Assembly (NCBI GenBank): GCA_039545315.1
Contig: BCIM01000008.1
Location: 496,001 to 560,000, forward strand
Direction: 5' to 3'
Length of the DNA stretch: 64,000 nt
Source of the DNA: Kondoa malvinella
Lineage: Eukaryota; Basidiomycota; Agaricostilbomycetes; Agaricostilbales; Kondoaceae
In this document: positions 63,816 to 64,000 of the stretch, one piece after another
Numbering within the stretch: the first letter of the stretch is position 1
Layout of the letters: every line of letters starts with the position of its first letter
Notes under the pieces: generated by a model
What the model saw: only the letters and a program-made list of their open reading frames with translations
What the model was told of the DNA's origin: nothing
Databases searched by the model: none
Made by a program: the position numbers and the translations under genes

Positions 63816-63877
63816 GGTTTTTACGAGTATCGAGGATTGAGATGAAATGAGAAACGAGTCAAGACATCAAGTCGAAT

Positions 63878-63979
63878 GATAAGCTCTCTTGTCCTCCGAA
63901 AGTACGCCCTATCTCGCGTGATTTCGCGGCTGCGAGTTGGAGGCCCGAAAGAGATCGGCAGAGACAAAAAGCTGATAAG
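63878..63979 (+). promoter_or_regulatory. Two GATAAG sites upstream of the permease
   Basis: GATAAG occurs at 63878-63883 and again at 63974-63979, within 165 bp upstream of the permease start at 63815. Nucleobase permeases of fungi are often under GATA-factor nitrogen control, which makes these sites plausible; binding is not shown. Confidence 0.45.
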
Positions 63980-64000
63980 GAATGCGGACGTCCGAAGAAG

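Overview
This window is nuclear DNA from a fungus, most likely a basidiomycete. Genes are closely packed on both strands. Almost every gene is cut by many short introns (usually about 45-60 nt) with GTGAGT, GTGCGT or GTAAGT-like donors, CTGAC or CTAAC-like branch sites and short pyrimidine tracts. The gene set is purely eukaryotic and fungal. A Mug135-like gene and a GPA-type G-alpha subunit fit a basidiomycete, but I cannot name the species. I see no rRNA, tRNA, CRISPR array or intact transposon.

Layout. 0-8.4 kb: the 3' part of a PPR protein, COA1 (cytochrome oxidase assembly), mitochondrial ribosomal protein mL43, RNA14 (mRNA 3'-end cleavage) and RVB1 (AAA+ ATPase). 8.7-14.4 kb: an MFS-like transporter and MCM4. 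14.5-20.3 kb: an unrecognised helical protein, the kinetochore protein MIS13/DSN1, a small sensor-domain membrane protein and a doubtful gene. 21-31 kb: a G-alpha subunit, geranylgeranyl diphosphate synthase, an FAD-linked oxidase with a large insertion, a 1.5 kb stretch without a clear gene, and an SRPK kinase. 31-41.4 kb: a coiled-coil protein, a PAQR/Izh membrane protein, complex I subunit NDUFB4, then RPN10, a large protein with a possible ubiquitin-like C-terminus, SKP1 and RPN8. 41.5-46.6 kb: a secreted repeat protein, a Mug135-like gene flanked by a 54-bp direct repeat, and an MCP2/ADCK1-type mitochondrial kinase. 46.7-53.8 kb: a CID14/TRF4 poly(A) polymerase, a homeodomain factor with a 7-nt micro-exon, and VAC8. 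54.1-63.8 kb: a P450, an alpha/beta hydrolase, an MFS transporter, an unknown gene and a purine-cytosine permease.

Three things stand out. First, about 6.7 kb (34.7-41.4 kb) holds four genes of, or possibly of, the ubiquitin-proteasome system: RPN10, the possible ubiquitin-like protein, SKP1 and RPN8. Second, the right end looks like an uptake-and-metabolism module; GATAAG pairs occur in the P450/hydrolase promoter and again upstream of the permease. Third, splicing is unusual: four introns can be placed in frame only with GC-AG ends, one intron is about 34 nt, and a homeobox gene needs a 7-nt exon. All gene models were read by eye. Exon edges given as exact were checked for reading phase; others are approximate.
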